A DNA stretch of 15,421 nucleotides from NCBI GenBank assembly GCA_002342785.1, contig DDQV01000183.1:6720-22140 (forward strand), written 5' to 3'. The DNA comes from Fusobacteriaceae bacterium UBA2433. GTDB taxonomy: Bacteria > Fusobacteriota > Fusobacteriia > Fusobacteriales > Fusobacteriaceae. Both the position numbers and the translations under genes were made by a program. The notes beneath the pieces were generated by a model. It was not told the origin of the DNA, did not search any database, and saw nothing but the letters and a program-made list of their open reading frames with translations. Of the stretch, positions 14,752 through 15,421 are shown in pieces. Position 1 is the first letter of the stretch; each line of letters begins with the position of its first letter.

Positions 14752-15421
14752 ATGAAAGCAGGATTTATAGCAGTAGTAGGAAGACCAAATGTAGGAAAAT
14801 CTACATTGATGAATAAAATTGTAAATGAAAAGGTAGCCATAGTTTCTAATAAAGCTGGAACAACAAGAGATTCAATTAAGGGGATATTAACTATCCAAGA
14901 TACACAATATGTATTTATTGATACTCCAGGTATCCATAAACCAAAACATCTTTTGGGAGAACATATGACCAACACAGCGATCAATGCACTAAAGGAAGTT
15001 GAAGCTGTTGTTATGGTTTTAGATGGGACCCAAGAAATTAGTACAGGAGATCAATTTGTATTTGATAAAATTATGAAAGCTCCCAACACTCCTAGAATTG
15101 CCATTATAAATAAGATCGATCTTATGAAAGATGTAGAGATTGAGGAAAAAATTGGAGAGATCCAAGCAAAATTAGGAAATTTCCATAGAATTGTAACTAT
15201 GTCAGCTGAGTATGCTATTGGTATTCCAAAATTATTAGAAGCTATCGATCCATTTTTAGAGGAAGGAATCATGTACTATCCTGAAGATATGTATACTGAT
15301 ATGCCTATATATAGGATGATAATTGAGATTGTAAGGGAAAAAATATTAACTAGAACTAGAGATGAGATTCCTCATTCTATCGCTGTTGAGATAATAAATG
15401 TAGAGAGAAGGGACAATGGAA
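14752..15421 (+). CDS. era: GTPase Era, N-terminal part (cut by window end)
   Basis: Essential GTPase that binds the 3' end of 16S rRNA and helps mature the small ribosomal subunit. The first 223 residues are present. All G motifs are seen: G1 GRPNVGKS (10-17), the G2 threonines in AGTTRD (35-40), G3 DTPG (57-60), G4 NKID (120-123) and G5 at SAEYAIG (151-157). The Era-typical KPKHLLGEHM (63-72) is present, and the KH domain begins near 200 (RTRDEIPHSIAVEI). Roughly 75-80 residues are missing compared with the usual length of about 300. The start has AAGGAG 5 nt upstream. It follows the recombinase gene by 57 nt and no terminator separates them. Confidence 0.96.
   Translation, partial: MKAGFIAVVGRPNVGKSTLMNKIVNEKVAIVSNKAGTTRDSIKGILTIQDTQYVFIDTPGIHKPKHLLGEHMTNTAINALKEVEAVVMVLDGTQEISTGDQFVFDKIMKAPNTPRIAIINKIDLMKDVEIEEKIGEIQAKLGNFHRIVTMSAEYAIGIPKLLEAIDPFLEEGIMYYPEDMYTDMPIYRMIIEIVREKILTRTRDEIPHSIAVEIINVERRDNG

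Noticed and set aside
14724..15272. Two minus-strand frames inside era
   Set aside because: Shadows of the era coding sequence, which has all G motifs in the forward frame.

Overview
The window is very AT-rich and combines Gram-negative features (PotD and PBP4 predicted as lipoproteins, an FtsEX-EnvC murein-hydrolase control module) with low-GC codon use. That combination points to a fusobacterium (Fusobacterium, Cetobacterium, Ilyobacter or a relative). This is an inference from style and gene content, not a database match.

Layout. (1) 21-3773, minus strand: a complete polyamine ABC importer operon in the order potA-potB-potC-potD, tightly packed. (2) 3774-4032: a divergent control region. 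The -35 boxes of the pot promoter (minus) and of a regulator promoter (plus) lie back to back. (3) 4033-4572, plus: an XRE-cupin regulator, very probably the pot regulator, ended by a perfect 19-bp-arm palindromic terminator and followed by a 13-bp tandem repeat. (4) 4663-6210, minus: a PBP4/DacB-type D-Ala-D-Ala carboxypeptidase predicted to be a lipoprotein. (5) 6211-6416: an intergenic region that carries, on the plus strand and opposite to both flanking genes, a near-consensus promoter, about 120 nt of strongly structured sequence and an intrinsic terminator; I call it a candidate small RNA. (6) 6417-8492, minus: topoisomerase III (topB). (7) 8713 to the window end, plus: one compact operon, ftsE-like, ftsX, envC-like, nadK, recN, a tyrosine recombinase, era (era is cut by the window edge). 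A clear promoter sits upstream of the ftsE-like gene.

How the genes work together. The pot genes import spermidine/putrescine under probable control of the divergent regulator. PBP4 and FtsEX-EnvC both act on peptidoglycan, in trimming and in division-linked hydrolase activation. NadK, RecN, the recombinase and Era add NADP supply, DNA repair, recombination and ribosome assembly, an assortment of core functions sharing a transcript.

The most unusual content is in the plus-strand operon. The FtsE-like protein has lost recognisable versions of essentially all ABC ATPase motifs (P-loop glycines, Q-loop Gln, signature glycines, catalytic Glu, D-loop Asp, switch His), yet the frame is intact and it is translationally coupled to a normal-looking FtsX. 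The EnvC-like LytM domain lacks all zinc ligands, and the tyrosine recombinase lacks the first catalytic Arg and the second His. The candidate sRNA at about 6294-6415 is the other main item for follow-up.
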